Part shown: positions 10,916-21,146 of the stretch, piece by piece
Layout: each line of letters opens with the position of its first letter
Numbering within the stretch: position 1 is the stretch's first letter
Origin: Vandiemenella viatica
Lineage: Eukaryota > Arthropoda > Insecta > Orthoptera > Morabidae
Assembly (NCBI GenBank): GCA_031002005.1
Contig: JARYHS010013630.1
Coordinates: 233,003,539 to 233,067,538 of the forward strand
Length of the DNA: 64,000 bases
Reading direction: 5' to 3'
Made by a program: the position numbers and the translations under genes
Notes under the pieces: model-generated
Database searches by the model: none
What the model saw: the letters and a program-made list of their open reading frames with translations, nothing else
Told to the model about the DNA's origin: nothing

Positions 10916-11643
10916 AGTATTCCTTTTTCTAGTTGCAGCCGGTAAGTAGAATTGATTATGTGTAAGTGAACCAAACTGAATGTAGCTACCACGGAGAAGT
11001 AAAACAGTTTAAGTTGATAAGAGAACATACGTCTGTTTGTTAATCAATAATAAGAGCGAGAGTATAACACACCGCTATCAATAATAAATTGTGTGTAACG
11101 CTTCAGCGAAAGGGTTGTCTAGCTCATACAATATGCCTCGCATGGCTACTGTTTAATCCCCGATTAAACCAAGTTCTATTTAAGTTTGATCAACGCCCGG
11201 AATGGCTGTACAGATCCATACAGCGAATAGTGGCGAGAAAATACATCGGGGATATATTATACATATATGTGTACATATATACAGTATTATGTATTGTGTA
11301 AGCTCTAAACTTGAATGTCTGTGAAGATCATGTTTTCTAACCTGATACAATTAATGAGCAGACCATGGTTATGAGAACTTCATAAATTTGACGACTAACA
11401 ACAATTTAGATAACAAGACTTTCGAAGATTTGTTTATTTTATTTCGTGAAGTGTTAGGTCCCTATTCCTGCTACAATGTTCCTCTGTTATTTGGTTGTGG
11501 TAACTGAGGGAAAACAAAATAATATATATTATTTCACAGTTGATGTAACTATGTCATTATTTTATCATCATTTCTTAAGCTAAAATGAATGCTTCTTATG
11601 AAGATTTGTTTAACCACTGTCCATTCCCCACAGTTGATCGCCC
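10916..11643. other. Anonymous sequence
   Basis: A 70-codon open frame at 11089-11301 has no recognisable domain. Nothing else is supported. Confidence 0.4.
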
Positions 11644-11867
11644 TTTTTTATTTTTGCTGATGGCTATACGCCTTATCGGACGTTGAGATCATTAGAGGCG
11701 GGAAATTACTGGCGACAAGTAACTGGAAGGAATTCGGCCATCCCTTCATTCGTCTGGAGTATCTTAGGGAAGGCTGGGAGAAACCAAATCTGGATGGCTA
11801 ATGATTAGAACATAAGTCCTCCAGAACGCGATGCCAGAACGTTACCGCTCACCCACCCCACGCTCGA
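11644..11867 (-). mobile_element. SINE family A, copy 3 (diverged)
   Basis: On the minus strand the order is CGAGCGTGGGGTGGGTGAG head, a damaged B box (the GGTTCGAATCC site has mutated), CCAGATTTGG junction, GAATTCCTTCC segment, and an end with GGCGTATAGCCAT followed by A's. An internal deletion removes part of the CCGGGATGCTTCC block. An old copy without a clear TSD. Confidence 0.85.
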
Positions 11868-12149
11868 TGTTTCGAAACGATAGAACTTTTCATAGTTTAG
11901 ATTTTCTAAATGTGTTACGTTTAATTTTTATTATACATAATTATAACAATGCATTCGTCTAGGTAAGAAGGAATGCCGTAGTCGTTAATAAATTGTTTTT
12001 TCGCTGGAACTTAATGCTGATGAAGTGCTTCGTCTTAATGACGCTTTAATATGAAAGGCCAATCTGAGTTGGAATTTTCGTGTGTCTTGTTGATTTGCAA
12101 ATCCAGCGCCTTGGCTCCTTAAATAATCCGCTTCTGGTGTGTAAGTGTT

Positions 12150-12225
12150 TTAAGTTTGGGCCTATTATTCAAGAGGACACAGGTTCGATCTCGGTCCGGC
12201 CATCCAGGTATCACTTGCCCAAGTT
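12150..12225 (+). repeat. Partial tRNA-like SINE head
   Basis: A B-box-like GGTTCGATCTC at 12182 is followed by GGTCCGGCCATCCAGG, which resembles the head-body junction of family A (GTCCGGGCATCCAG). The body that should follow is not recognisable. Probably a fragment of a related SINE. Confidence 0.35.
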
Positions 12226-13542
12226 ATAATGTTTTATACGTCGACTATTTCTAAAAATACATATCCACGCCCTTTGAATTATTTACGAAATATTAATAAG
12301 TCATAAATAGGTGCAAGGTGCCTGAAGCTTCTTAAGCGAGCTTCTTTTCAAAATACTGAAAGATATTGAAAATACCCTCCTGAAAATTGGAAACTTAGTG
12401 TTTCCATGGGAAGAATTTATTATTCCATATTAAAAGGAGTTTACTATAAACTAAATATTCCATAACTTATGGTGTCTGACCTAATTTTATACTCTCTACA
12501 ATTTAAAACATTTAATAAGAAATAAATTCTCAGTTTTGTATCTTCACCTGAGCAGATCTACAATTGCTCTCCCATTATGAACACCATTACGCACTGCGAC
12601 AGGCTATCCCTGTGAGTGTAGCTTAATCTGTTGTGTAGCTGATTTTGAATGAAGGGTGCGTTTTGGAGGTGATGTGACACACGCCCGTGGGGAGTGTATT
12701 CCGTGACCGCCAGACTCAGGAAATGAGGCCGCTGTCGAGCCCAGCCGTGATGAGTATATTCTCATTTTTAATCAGCGCCGCTGGCAGCTAATATTGATAG
12801 TCTCTGGACACGACAGGTCAGTCTTGAGGACGGTGATGGATGCTCCACGTTTTCATTTACGGCTTGGTGGTACTCTCCTTATCTGACTCTGTCGCCATTA
12901 TTTCAGCACTGTTAAAACGGAAACCGGCTACTGTAGTGGGATAGATTACAGCTAGAGACAAACGCTGATAAATGCAGTTCCGTCTGTTACATTCCTGTCA
13001 GGTTCACCATCACAGCGTCGAATCGTTCAGTGGCTTATTTTCAAACTGGAAAATGAATGGCGCCACTCACTTTATTGAGCCAACTTCCTTTTCCACTGAG
13101 TGCTGTAAGCTTAGAAAATCTAGTGGTAAACATCTCGACGATGACATTCTCTTCAGGCATAACATAATGGCTCAGCTCATCGACGCTCAAGAGAACAACT
13201 GGTATTTTACGTGTTTATTTTTTGTTGTTGTAAGTTGCATGAAATTTTTTAAATGCAGTTGGCCATAGTTTTCGGTAATGAAGGGCAGTGAGTGGTTCCG
13301 TGCATGGCTAACATTCTATTGGTTCCAGACAATTTGTTCATAGAAAATATTTAAATAAAATTCAAGCAACTGTAGTGTTCTGATTCGTTCAAATCTATAC
13401 CCAAAATTTACAAATACAATCAAATTTGACGAAAGAATTTTGCAAACGTTTTGACCTAAAATGTTTCTTACAGACTATGTGTTCGAAATTTTTTCAGCCC
13501 TCAACGTAACAGTTGACACCGATTACCTATATCATGATCACA
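12226..13542. other. Anonymous sequence
   Basis: A 98-codon open frame at 12972-13268 has no known motif. GC is a little higher around 12590-12860. No feature is supported. Confidence 0.4.
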
Positions 13543-13556
13543 AACACATTTATGTT
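13543..13556 (+). repeat. TSD of the 53-bp mini-insertion, left
   Basis: AACACATTTATGTT here recurs exactly at 13610-13623. Confidence 0.88.
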
Positions 13557-13609
13557 AGGGCGCTAATACCCGCGATGTTGACGCGCCCTAAAGCCCGAAA
13601 AACAACAAC
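13557..13609 (+). mobile_element. 53-bp mini-retroposon with (AAC)n tail
   Basis: A short segment between two exact 14-bp direct repeats. It starts AGGGCGC, contains GCGCCCT as the inverted counterpart 20 bases on, and ends in CGAAAAACAACAACAAC. The TSD plus simple tail points to target-primed retroposition of a severely 5'-truncated LINE or SINE end. The inverted GGGCGC/GCGCCC pair could form a small hairpin in the RNA. No copy of the same end is obvious elsewhere in the window. Confidence 0.75.
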
Positions 13610-13623
13610 AACACATTTATGTT
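13610..13623 (+). repeat. TSD of the 53-bp mini-insertion, right
   Basis: Second exact copy of the 14-bp repeat at 13543-13556. Confidence 0.88.
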
Positions 13624-14358
13624 TATAAGTACGGAGTGATCGTTAAGATTCATTATTCTTTAGCTGGAAGATGGAACAATGATTAAATGAGCTGATAAGC
13701 AAACGATTTTGATAATAAAAACCTGTAAAACGTTTATGTGTCCTCCTAGTGGGACAGGACGTTTCAAATCCAGTTTCATATTCCAGCTTAGTCGGAGAAG
13801 CTTCAAAAGGTTGCATCTATTGGCATGCTCCTCTGGTAGGAGATCTGAAAATATGTAATACATTTTATACATCCGGTACGTCTTCCTTCATTCAAGTTGT
13901 AACTATTATTGGAAAAAGATGGAGAAGGAACACGTTATTACAAGTTTCTAGAAGTTATAAGTATGATTATAGGAAGAAAGCGCTTAATGTTTGGAATTTA
14001 TGGAAAATTGTATACCACAACGAAGAAAATTGGAACTAAGAAAAAGAATTATTACTAAAGCTGCAGATAAAAAAATAATTTAAAATTGTTGACAGTAGAC
14101 TGTTTAAATACACTTTTAGAAAGATATTTGCAAAACTTTAGATGTTGTAGTATCGGTATCGCCCACTGCAGAAATCTGAAATAAGAAAACAATTGGATGA
14201 AATTCATATTAAAGTTTAAAACAACATTTTGAAGTAAGTATTTAATTTTGAAATAAGGTATTACTAAAAATTGTAAATGAGACCTAAGACAGAGAGAAAA
14301 TAGTAATTCTGTAAAGTTCCATTAAAAAACTATATTATACTATTTGGTAATAGAGAAA
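13624..14358. other. Anonymous AT-rich sequence
   Basis: A 96-codon open frame at 13749-14039 shows no known domain. Nothing else recognised. Confidence 0.4.
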
Positions 14359-14370
14359 AACAGAGAGAGA

Positions 14371-14630
14371 TTTTTTTTTTTTTGTAACTGCTATACGTCT
14401 CTTTTTAACATCGAGGTATTTAGAGACGGGAAAGGATGGGGGGCAAGGATGGGGGCAAGGAATGGGAAGGAATTCGGCCATGGCCTTTTGAAGGAAGCAT
14501 CCCGGCATTTGCCTGGAGTGATTTGGGGAAACTATGGAAAACCCAAATCTGGATGCCCGGATGGGGATTCGAACCGCCGTCCTCCCGAATGTGAGGCGAG
14601 AACGCTAACCGTTACACCGCCCCGCTCGGT
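14371..14630 (-). mobile_element. SINE family A, copy 4, with 12-bp TSD
   Basis: Minus-strand order: CCGAGCGGGGCGGTGTAACGG head, GGTTCGAATCC B box, CCAGATTTGGG junction, AAATCACTCCAGGC core, GGCCATGGCCGAATTCC, CCCGTCTCTAAA and a long A tail. Direct repeats AACAGAGAGAGA lie at 14359-14370 and 14631-14642, a convincing TSD. Well preserved head and boxes suggest a fairly young copy. A short internal duplication of the GGGGGCAAGGATG block is present. Confidence 0.93.
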
Positions 14631-14642
14631 AACAGAGAGAGA

Positions 14643-14789
14643 GAGAAAGGTGTTCTCGTTAATTTGGACTAAGGATATAAATAGTTCAGTACAAGAAACA
14701 ACATAGACTGAAGCTGTGGATGCAATTTCTAGATAATGCCGGTAAACATACTAATGATTAAAATTGATCGCTCATAGTGCGGATGAGTT
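14643..14789. other. Short anonymous spacer
   Basis: Nothing recognised. Confidence 0.4.
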
Positions 14790-15120
14790 AGGGCGGTTTG
14801 CTGTTGAGCTTGGCGTGTCGGGCTGTTTCACTTTGCGGACCAGCCTGTGGCCGTCTGTGTACCTACTGCTCGGACTTGGACCGCTTTTGTAACTTGAACT
14901 ATGCGTCCTTCTTGGAAGAGGCGGAGAGCCCGGCTAGATTGCTTGGCCGCAATCTGCATACCGCAATGCTACACGGGCCGCAATAGCCGACAGCTTCTCA
15001 GGCATGCAAACGAAGGTCTCGCCTCAGCCAAGTGCCGTCTGGAGACACGACCCGGCGATCGACTCCGACTTGGTCTCTATGCACACTCAGATCTCCGCGT
15101 TTCTAGAGGAGACACTTGAT
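14790..15120. other. GC-rich, CpG-containing block
   Basis: Markedly GC-rich compared with its neighbours, with two overlapping short open frames on the plus strand (14798-14986 and 14901-15119) that show no domain. It may be an island, an exon or part of a GC-rich repeat. Confidence 0.35.
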
Positions 15121-16378
15121 TTCACAGTAGAATAATGAGCGAAACACCAAATTTTATTTGTTTCCGACTATTCGTGCAGTGCCTGCAATATCACAAGTAC
15201 ATTTTCAATAAGCAAAGCTTTCTATTCAAATGTTGGCTGAAACCTCCCGAAAGAGGCATACTTAGTCTGGTATTGGTGTAATGGTGGCTATTTCACTTAC
15301 TCCTTACCTTACCAAACCCGGCAATCCTACCGGGTAAACAGGAGCTACAGTTTAACTTGGAATCCGAGACTAGGAAGTATTCTGACCTACTTCACATTAC
15401 AGAGCGCTCTATGCCAGAGATGAAGGTAATATAGCCTATTCTAACGAGAAAACTTTAAACCTCGAGTCAGACGCATTAACCACTGATCCTTCATTTCACT
15501 CATTTTTGCAATATCCATGATGTAATGTTTTCACTGTGCATTTATGAGACATGAATCGACCGCTTCGAGAACAATCTGCGTGTGGTTCGATGATCGTGGG
15601 GTACAAAACCTTAACTAGTAGTTAATTAGGGGCTTACTCAGGAAATATTAATCTACGCTTATGTATTAGTAATACGAAACTTGCAGAAAATCTGAAACTC
15701 TATCAACTGTTTTCTTATCTGTAACCATCCTCATGCCAATCAAGCATCAGAAATAAAAATAATCGTTATAGCTCAATGTTACAACCTAAAAACCAACAAA
15801 AGTATACCATCCTTTACGATTAGTAAATCTTACTGATCCTAAAAATCAGCTACCGGAACATTACTTATATTTACACTAAAATCCGATTAACATTTATTGT
15901 ATATAGAAGTTGTAGAGTCAAGTTTTAAAATTTGTCTTGTATTCAAATTCTAGAATGTGGAAAACTTTGTGATATTTAACAAGTAACAACAAACGCATTG
16001 AACATATTTGGTGGCCTAGCACCGATATGTTGTACACAAAGGAAAGAATTCTTTATAGCATCTTAATGATATGGGTAGAGAGGAAGGTTATTAGTTTCCA
16101 TATCAGCGAATAAGCATACGAAAAAGTACATTAAAATCGAAAGTTGTGGTCAATTCCATCTTTTAATACGTAGCCTATATGGGGAGAAACAGAGGGAGGA
16201 GAGAAAGTGTAAAATAACAGAGGAGATAGAGACACTAGGAAGTTGACAAAAAAGAAGAGGAACTGTTGTCACACCAGTTCTAAAGTAGGATTTCTGGGAA
16301 ACTGATAACTTCAGGTATAGATAGTATGACCGAATGCAAAGCAGATTTTCGATTGAATGGTGTTACACTGTTCGCTGA
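15121..16378. other. Anonymous sequence, possible decayed SINE near 15280-15500
   Basis: Near 15455-15490 the minus strand reads GGATCAGTGGTTAATGCG followed by CTGACTCGAGGTT, which resembles a tRNA-like A-box region. No B box or TSD supports it. The rest is unrecognised. Confidence 0.25.
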
Positions 16379-16390
16379 CACTATGTAGTT
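16379..16390 (+). repeat. TSD of family C SINE, left
   Basis: CACTATGTAGTT, repeated exactly at 16616-16627. Confidence 0.9.
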
Positions 16391-16615
16391 GTTTTTTTTT
16401 TTTTTTGTTTTTTTTATTTTTATTTGGCAACGAAGGCCATACAGCTCAATGTAATTTTGTAGTAATCAGTGTATAAATCATCATCCAGTATATGTTGTAT
16501 TTTCCAATGTATGGACGCCGCAGGACGGACAGGACATTCACACAGACACACAACACTTAAACATCCATTCGAACCGCGGAGCTAGCACTCTAGCCCCTAC
16601 GCTACCGAGGCCGGC
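16391..16615 (-). mobile_element. tRNA-derived SINE (family C), copy 2, with 12-bp TSD
   Basis: On the minus strand: GGCCTCGGTAGCGTAGGGG (A-box region), GCGGTTCGAATGG (B box), then a body starting TTTAAGTGTTGTGTG, ending GGCCTTCGTTGCC and a poly(A)-rich tail. The exact 12-bp TSD on both sides shows a complete retroposition event. Its body is longer than that of the copy at 8687-8840, so the two may be subfamilies. Confidence 0.9.
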
Positions 16616-16627
16616 CACTATGTAGTT

Positions 16628-17566
16628 CAGACATTGAGTGGGCAATATCTGCCTTGATCAATCATCCCTGTCAACAGGGGAGGAGTGATAATGCCGTCGT
16701 TGTAGGCAAGACAGGCAGGGCAGTTTACACATGTCAGCTGGTATATAATCTTGGATGTCTCACACGATAGACGCACGAACGTGTCTGAGGTGGTAAAGTT
16801 GGTATAGTTAGTTGATGAAAGATCTATGTTACAGATTTTGCAACGTAGACTGTTGCAAGGAAAGTTTAGATTTGGTGGTTTTCGAATTGGTGGTCTTGGA
16901 TTTGTTCTTAGACCACATTGAAGTTTACATCATTACTGCACAGGGATTGGTTTACAGATTCAAGGACAGAGAAGTTGCGAGTATAGACTGCGGGGATGCG
17001 ATTATTGCCGAAGGTAGGCGATTGGAGAGATTTTGCATGGGAGGTCTCATTGTGGACGAGATTAGGCTACGCCTACTCGAAATAAATAAACGTATATACA
17101 TCCCTACGTTCCAAAGCAGATAATGTTTAATGTAGCAATTGCGAAATGGAGATACTGCTTTTGTCAGCAGAGGTGTACAAGGTACAGTGTAATAGTGATA
17201 CTCTGACGTCATGTAAAATGGGATATCTGTGCTATATCATAAGGTGAAGTTGAGGGCATGTTTATTTTTACAACTGTTGAAAACTGAGAAGGCGATTTTG
17301 CACTTGTGTCCAAATCATAAAATTAGCAGTATTCGTGCTAAATGAAGGGTTTCTAGGGAGACTGATAGTTAAGTCTTTAAAAGAACGCGCCAGCGCCAGA
17401 GACGGGCAATGCAGCTCTGGTCGTCAAGCGTGAGCATCGGCCTGAAGATGGCGGCAGAGTTCGTCGCCGAAAGCTCGTCTTTCGCACATACAATCCGGCG
17501 AAGATTAAATTCCAGTTAAGAGGAAGCCATCCGGCAGTACAAAATACCTGGTTGTAGGTACAAAAG
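16628..17566. other. Anonymous sequence
   Basis: A 103-codon frame at 16812-17123 (plus) has several hydrophobic residues but no motif I recognise. No splice or promoter signal is clear. Left unassigned. Confidence 0.4.
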
Positions 17567-17580
17567 CTGAACGAGATCTT

Positions 17581-17819
17581 TCTTTTTATTCTGGCTTTAT
17601 GCCTTGTCGACTTCGAAGTTATTAGTGGCGGGAAGAGATGAGAGGCAAGGAACGGGAAGGAATTCGGCCATGGTCCATTGAAGGAAGCACTCCGTCATTC
17701 GTCTGGATTGATTTGGTGAAACCATGGAAAACACAAATCTGGATGTCCAGACGGGGATTCGAAACCGCGTCCTCCCAAATGCGAGGGCAGAGCGTTACCG
17801 CTCTCCCACCACATTCGGT
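17581..17819 (-). mobile_element. SINE family A, copy 5, with TSD
   Basis: Minus-strand head CCGAATGTGGTGGGAGAGCGG, a B box with one inserted base (GGTTTCGAATCC), CCAGATTTGTG junction, AAATCA core, GGACCATGGCCGAATTCC block, CCCGCCACTAA and a GGCATAAAGCC end. Flanks CTGAACGAGATCTT (17567-17580) and CTGAACGAAGATTT (17820-17833) are a 14-bp TSD with a small change. Confidence 0.9.
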
Positions 17820-18093
17820 CTGAACGAAGATTTATTGTTGAGGATCAATTGAGCGAGATATTGTCGGAACTACTGCCACCGGTGTTGACGTAAATACATC
17901 ATTTTCAGCCAAATAGCCAGAATAACAACAAATATTGATTATAACTTTTTATTTAGATACAGAAAAAGCAACTGCTATTTGCTTAACTGCTAACTCTTAC
18001 ATTTAGGAACACTAGAGAAATTTCTACTCATTATTTAACTGCTAAAATTCGTGTTTCAGAGGGGATTTAGAGAAATAATAAAGTCCATGTTGA

Positions 18094-18184
18094 TCGAATG
18101 TGATATAATTGTGTTCCTCTGGGCAGCCCCGTCAACTGGAGGCATTTCCGTTGCCGTAAAGCCCTCCTCCTCCCAGCTGTGGCT
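18094..18184 (+). repeat. 91-bp dispersed repeat, copy 1
   Basis: TCGAATGTGATATAATTG... through to ...CCCAGCTGTGGCT is found again at 19429-19519 with a single base difference (GTTGCCG versus GTTTCCG). The flanks of the two copies do not match. The frame is open in both copies on the plus strand (xECDIIVFLWAAPSTGGIS) and on the minus strand (GRRRALRxRKCLQLTGLPR). Which of them, if either, is coding is not clear. Confidence 0.85.
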
Positions 18185-18718
18185 GGCTGAGGTTGCGACT
18201 CCCATGGGTTTTCTCCCTCAATCGATAGAACTGACACTTATCCGCATTTCTAATGTGGTTTACTTAAATTCTGTCTCAGTTCCGCTGATTCTTCTTTCAT
18301 CTTCTTAATATGTATTTTGAAATTTTCACTTCTAAAATGGCGCAAAGTTTCGTGATTTACTTTTATGAATATTGAAATTCTTTCCAATTGTCTGCTCTAT
18401 TGTATGTGATATTTCAGTTGTGGGAAGCCATCTGCGAAGCCACTCTGAATGCACTGAATCACTGTTTGGTTACTTGAACAATCGTGTCCCTTCATTGCGT
18501 AGAGAGGGAAGTGGCATAGATGACGGCTAGTATAGAGCTTTGAAACTTCAAAATGGTCACCGAAATGTGGTACACTCAACTTCCTGTTGTGCTCTAGCAC
18601 TGTGTTTACATGTGCTATCGACGTTACGAGGCTTATTAAAAGCGTAATTACGCCGGTTAATCGTTAAATCTACGGATGTTTGGCGATTTCGGTGAAAAAT
18701 AAGTGTCTCAGTTATGGT

Positions 18719-18723
<5 letters not shown>
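18185..18723. other. Anonymous sequence between the two 91-bp repeats (left part)
   Basis: Nothing recognised. Confidence 0.4.

Positions 18724-18774
<51 letters not shown>
18724..18774. repeat. (TA)n microsatellite
   Basis: About 25 uninterrupted TA units. Confidence 0.97.
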
Positions 18775-18777
<3 letters not shown>

Positions 18778-19391
18778 AAGATAAAAACCGGTGGGTTGTA
18801 CAACTACAACATTGAAAAACTCCATCGAGGTGGACGCGAGTGCGTAGTAGTCATTTTGCTTAGTCGGATTTTAATTCATCGCTTGACAGCAGTGATAAGT
18901 GGTTGGTTGATTTTCACGCTTTGAAAGCTTCACGCTTGAAAGTTACTGTATCCCCCTCTGCTGGAAATGAATTATTTATGTTGTACTTGTGCTTACATTA
19001 AGGCACCATAGCTTTGATTTTCTGTGGATTCTTTAAGTTTTTCTGCTACGTTCTATGGGAGAATTAGTCTTAAAAAAAAACTTTAGATCGACAGAAAATC
19101 TATTTAACTAACAAAAAAGTATTAAATGGGTGGGTCAAGGTAAATATTTCCAAGTGATTTTTTTTTTTTAATGTGAAGGTGATGAGAAAAGTATGTTGCA
19201 GTTAAGATTTTTCTCGGATGTTGAACAATCCATAATGTGAACAGGATCATACTGGAAAGTAAAAGGTAGTTAAGACTAAATTTGCCGTCAATCGGAGCAC
19301 TCATTTTCCGGGCGACCAGCAACATGGACCCATCTTTTAAACTCATGAAAATAAATAAAAAATACTAATGGTTGATATTCATGAAAAATCA
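18775..19391. other. Anonymous sequence between the two 91-bp repeats (right part)
   Basis: No recognisable feature. Short frames only. Confidence 0.4.
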
Positions 19392-19414
19392 ATATATATA
19401 TATATATATATATA
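19392..19414. repeat. (TA)n microsatellite
   Basis: Uninterrupted TA units just upstream of the second 91-bp repeat. Confidence 0.93.
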
Positions 19415-19428
19415 CGGATGTGTCTCAG

Positions 19429-19519
19429 TCGAATGTGATATAATTGTGTTCCTCTGGGCAGCCCCGTCAACTGGAGGCATTTCCGTTTCCGTAAAGCCCT
19501 CCTCCTCCCAGCTGTGGCT
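19429..19519 (+). repeat. 91-bp dispersed repeat, copy 2
   Basis: One mismatch against 18094-18184. This copy is bracketed by TA microsatellites at 19392-19414 and 19555-19576, which suggests a mobile or microsatellite-associated unit of about 160 bp, but I see no inverted ends or TSD. Confidence 0.85.
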
Positions 19520-19554
19520 ATTGTTGGTATGTGGGCTGTGGGTATTGTTTCAGG

Positions 19555-19576
19555 ATATATATATATATATATATAT
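19555..19576. repeat. (TA)n microsatellite
   Basis: Uninterrupted TA units downstream of the second 91-bp repeat. Confidence 0.93.
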
Positions 19577-20340
19577 AGGGTCGGCACGCAACTCGTTAAA
19601 CCAATCTTGAGGAAATTAGCACACAGAAGAACAAGTTCAACTTCAAACAGTGTTTGACTGACGTTCATGAATTCTTCTCTCCTATATTACCTGTAAATAC
19701 AACTCAAAACTATTCTAAAAGCAAAGATAAAAACACTTTGACCTAAAATAAAGCAATTATAATTTGAAAATGGTTTAAAGCAGTTCAAAACGAGGAGCGA
19801 AACTCCTGGAAGTAGCCCAAATTAAACGGTATCTTCAAGGCTTAATTGGCTTTGATGGTGTTAATTCTTACCTATTAATCAATTCTCGCTTAGTGTACTT
19901 CTACGTACTCCGGCTTTAAAAAGTAATTACTTCAGCATTTTAACTGTTAAATTCTTGTACACAGACTACATCACAAATGAAAACAAACGCGCAGTGGTCA
20001 ACGGGAAGTTAACAAAACCACACTTTGCGTGGTGGCGCTGCAGGTGACGAAATTATTAACTACAAGTAATAACTCACAGAGCTCTATAGGTGACCCTTTC
20101 AAGTTTTCTATGATAAACTTTTTTACTCCTTACTACCATTAAGGTGATTACTAGCGGTTTCAGGATGTAACACATTATTTTAGGTTGTCACCCAGTGCCG
20201 AATTTGATGGCATATTCACGGTAAAAGTACTAGGAAGGTAACGAGGAGTCATTGTTTCAGGATGTATTTTGTAACACGCAGATCACTGTCGTCGGCATAT
20301 TTGTCTATACAGAAGTCACAATACCTCTACGATAACATGC
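19577..20340. other. Anonymous sequence
   Basis: Nothing recognised. Confidence 0.4.
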
Positions 20341-20344
20341 TTAA

Positions 20345-20475
20345 TGGGAGAGCGGTAACCTAAGGATCTGTATCTCAGAAAGACCCGGATTTGAGTCCCT
20401 TTATAATATTCATTATATCTGTTTCCGTAATGTCCCGATATCACTCCGAACAACGATACAGAGTTTCTTCGTAAA
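20345..20475 (+). repeat. Strongly decayed SINE resembling family A
   Basis: A GGGAGAGCGGTAACC A-box-like segment, a GGATTTGAGTCCC B-box-like segment, and then TTTCCGTAATGTCCCGATA and ATCACTCCGAACAA, which fit the TTTCC...AAATCACTCCAGGCAAATG core of family A in outline. No TSD or tail. Confidence 0.4.
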
Positions 20476-21003
20476 GGCTGTGGCGTCTGCTTTTAGGGAA
20501 AGTAAATTATGTGATATACTGTTCCAACAATGACAAAATTATCAAGTTGGAATATCAAAATACTAATGAGTTTTTATCTAATATTGTTGGAGTAAGTACC
20601 AGAACTGAAAAGTGGGTGTACAATTTATTAAAACTTGATCATTGTGAAATTATGCAAACATGAAGTTTGTTTTATTAAGATATAAATAATTACACATCGT
20701 TTAGTGTCTTTAATGCTAAACAGATAGAGAAATACATAAGGGTCGGTTACTGGGTAGAATCGATTGCACAAGTTTTCGTCGTGGGCGAAGTTTTACCGTT
20801 GCACTGCTGTTGAGGACAGAGCCCATGCTGGCGCCACAGGAGTCTGCTGTTGTCCCCCCGCTGGTGACCTGGCCTGTCGAGATTCGAGCCCTCTTCCGCC
20901 GCCCAGGACAGTACTTGTTGCTTGATCCGATGAGGATCCGAACCAGAGTGTCCCTTCCTCCGTTATTCTTCTCCGAGCAAGACTATGTACCCTCTCACGG
21001 CGA
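20476..21003. other. Anonymous sequence, GC-richer from 20810
   Basis: A 185-codon open frame starts at 20810 and runs through the SINE to 21367. Because part of it is SINE, it cannot be a genuine gene as it stands. The 20810-21000 part has no motif. Confidence 0.35.
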
Positions 21004-21014
21004 TGTGGCGTCCA
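21004..21014 (+). repeat. TSD of head-only SINE, left
   Basis: TGTGGCGTCCA, repeated exactly at 21136-21146. Confidence 0.9.
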
Positions 21015-21135
21015 TTTTTTTTTATTTTTTTTTGAAATTATGGAAAACCCAAATCTGGATTCCCGGACGGGAATTCGAACCGGCGTCCTCCCGAATGCGA
21101 GGCGAGAACGCTAACGGTTACACCACCACGCTCGG
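21015..21135 (-). mobile_element. SINE family A, copy 6: head-only form with 11-bp TSD
   Basis: On the minus strand it has the complete tRNA-like head (CCGAGCGTGGTGGTGTAACC, B box GGTTCGAATTCCC), the CCAGATTTGGGTTTTCC junction, and then goes straight into an A-rich tail. The AAATCACTCCAGG core and the 3' third of the family are absent. Exact 11-bp TSDs at both ends show that this short form was the molecule that inserted; it is not a later deletion. Confidence 0.93.
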
Positions 21136-21146
21136 TGTGGCGTCCA

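Noticed and set aside
16812..17123. A 103-codon plus-strand frame as a small host gene.
   Set aside because: No homology that I recognise, no clear start context or splice signals, and an overlapping antisense frame of similar length.
18703..18924. A 73-codon frame translating the TA microsatellite as IYIYIY repeats.
   Set aside because: Low-complexity translation of a simple repeat.
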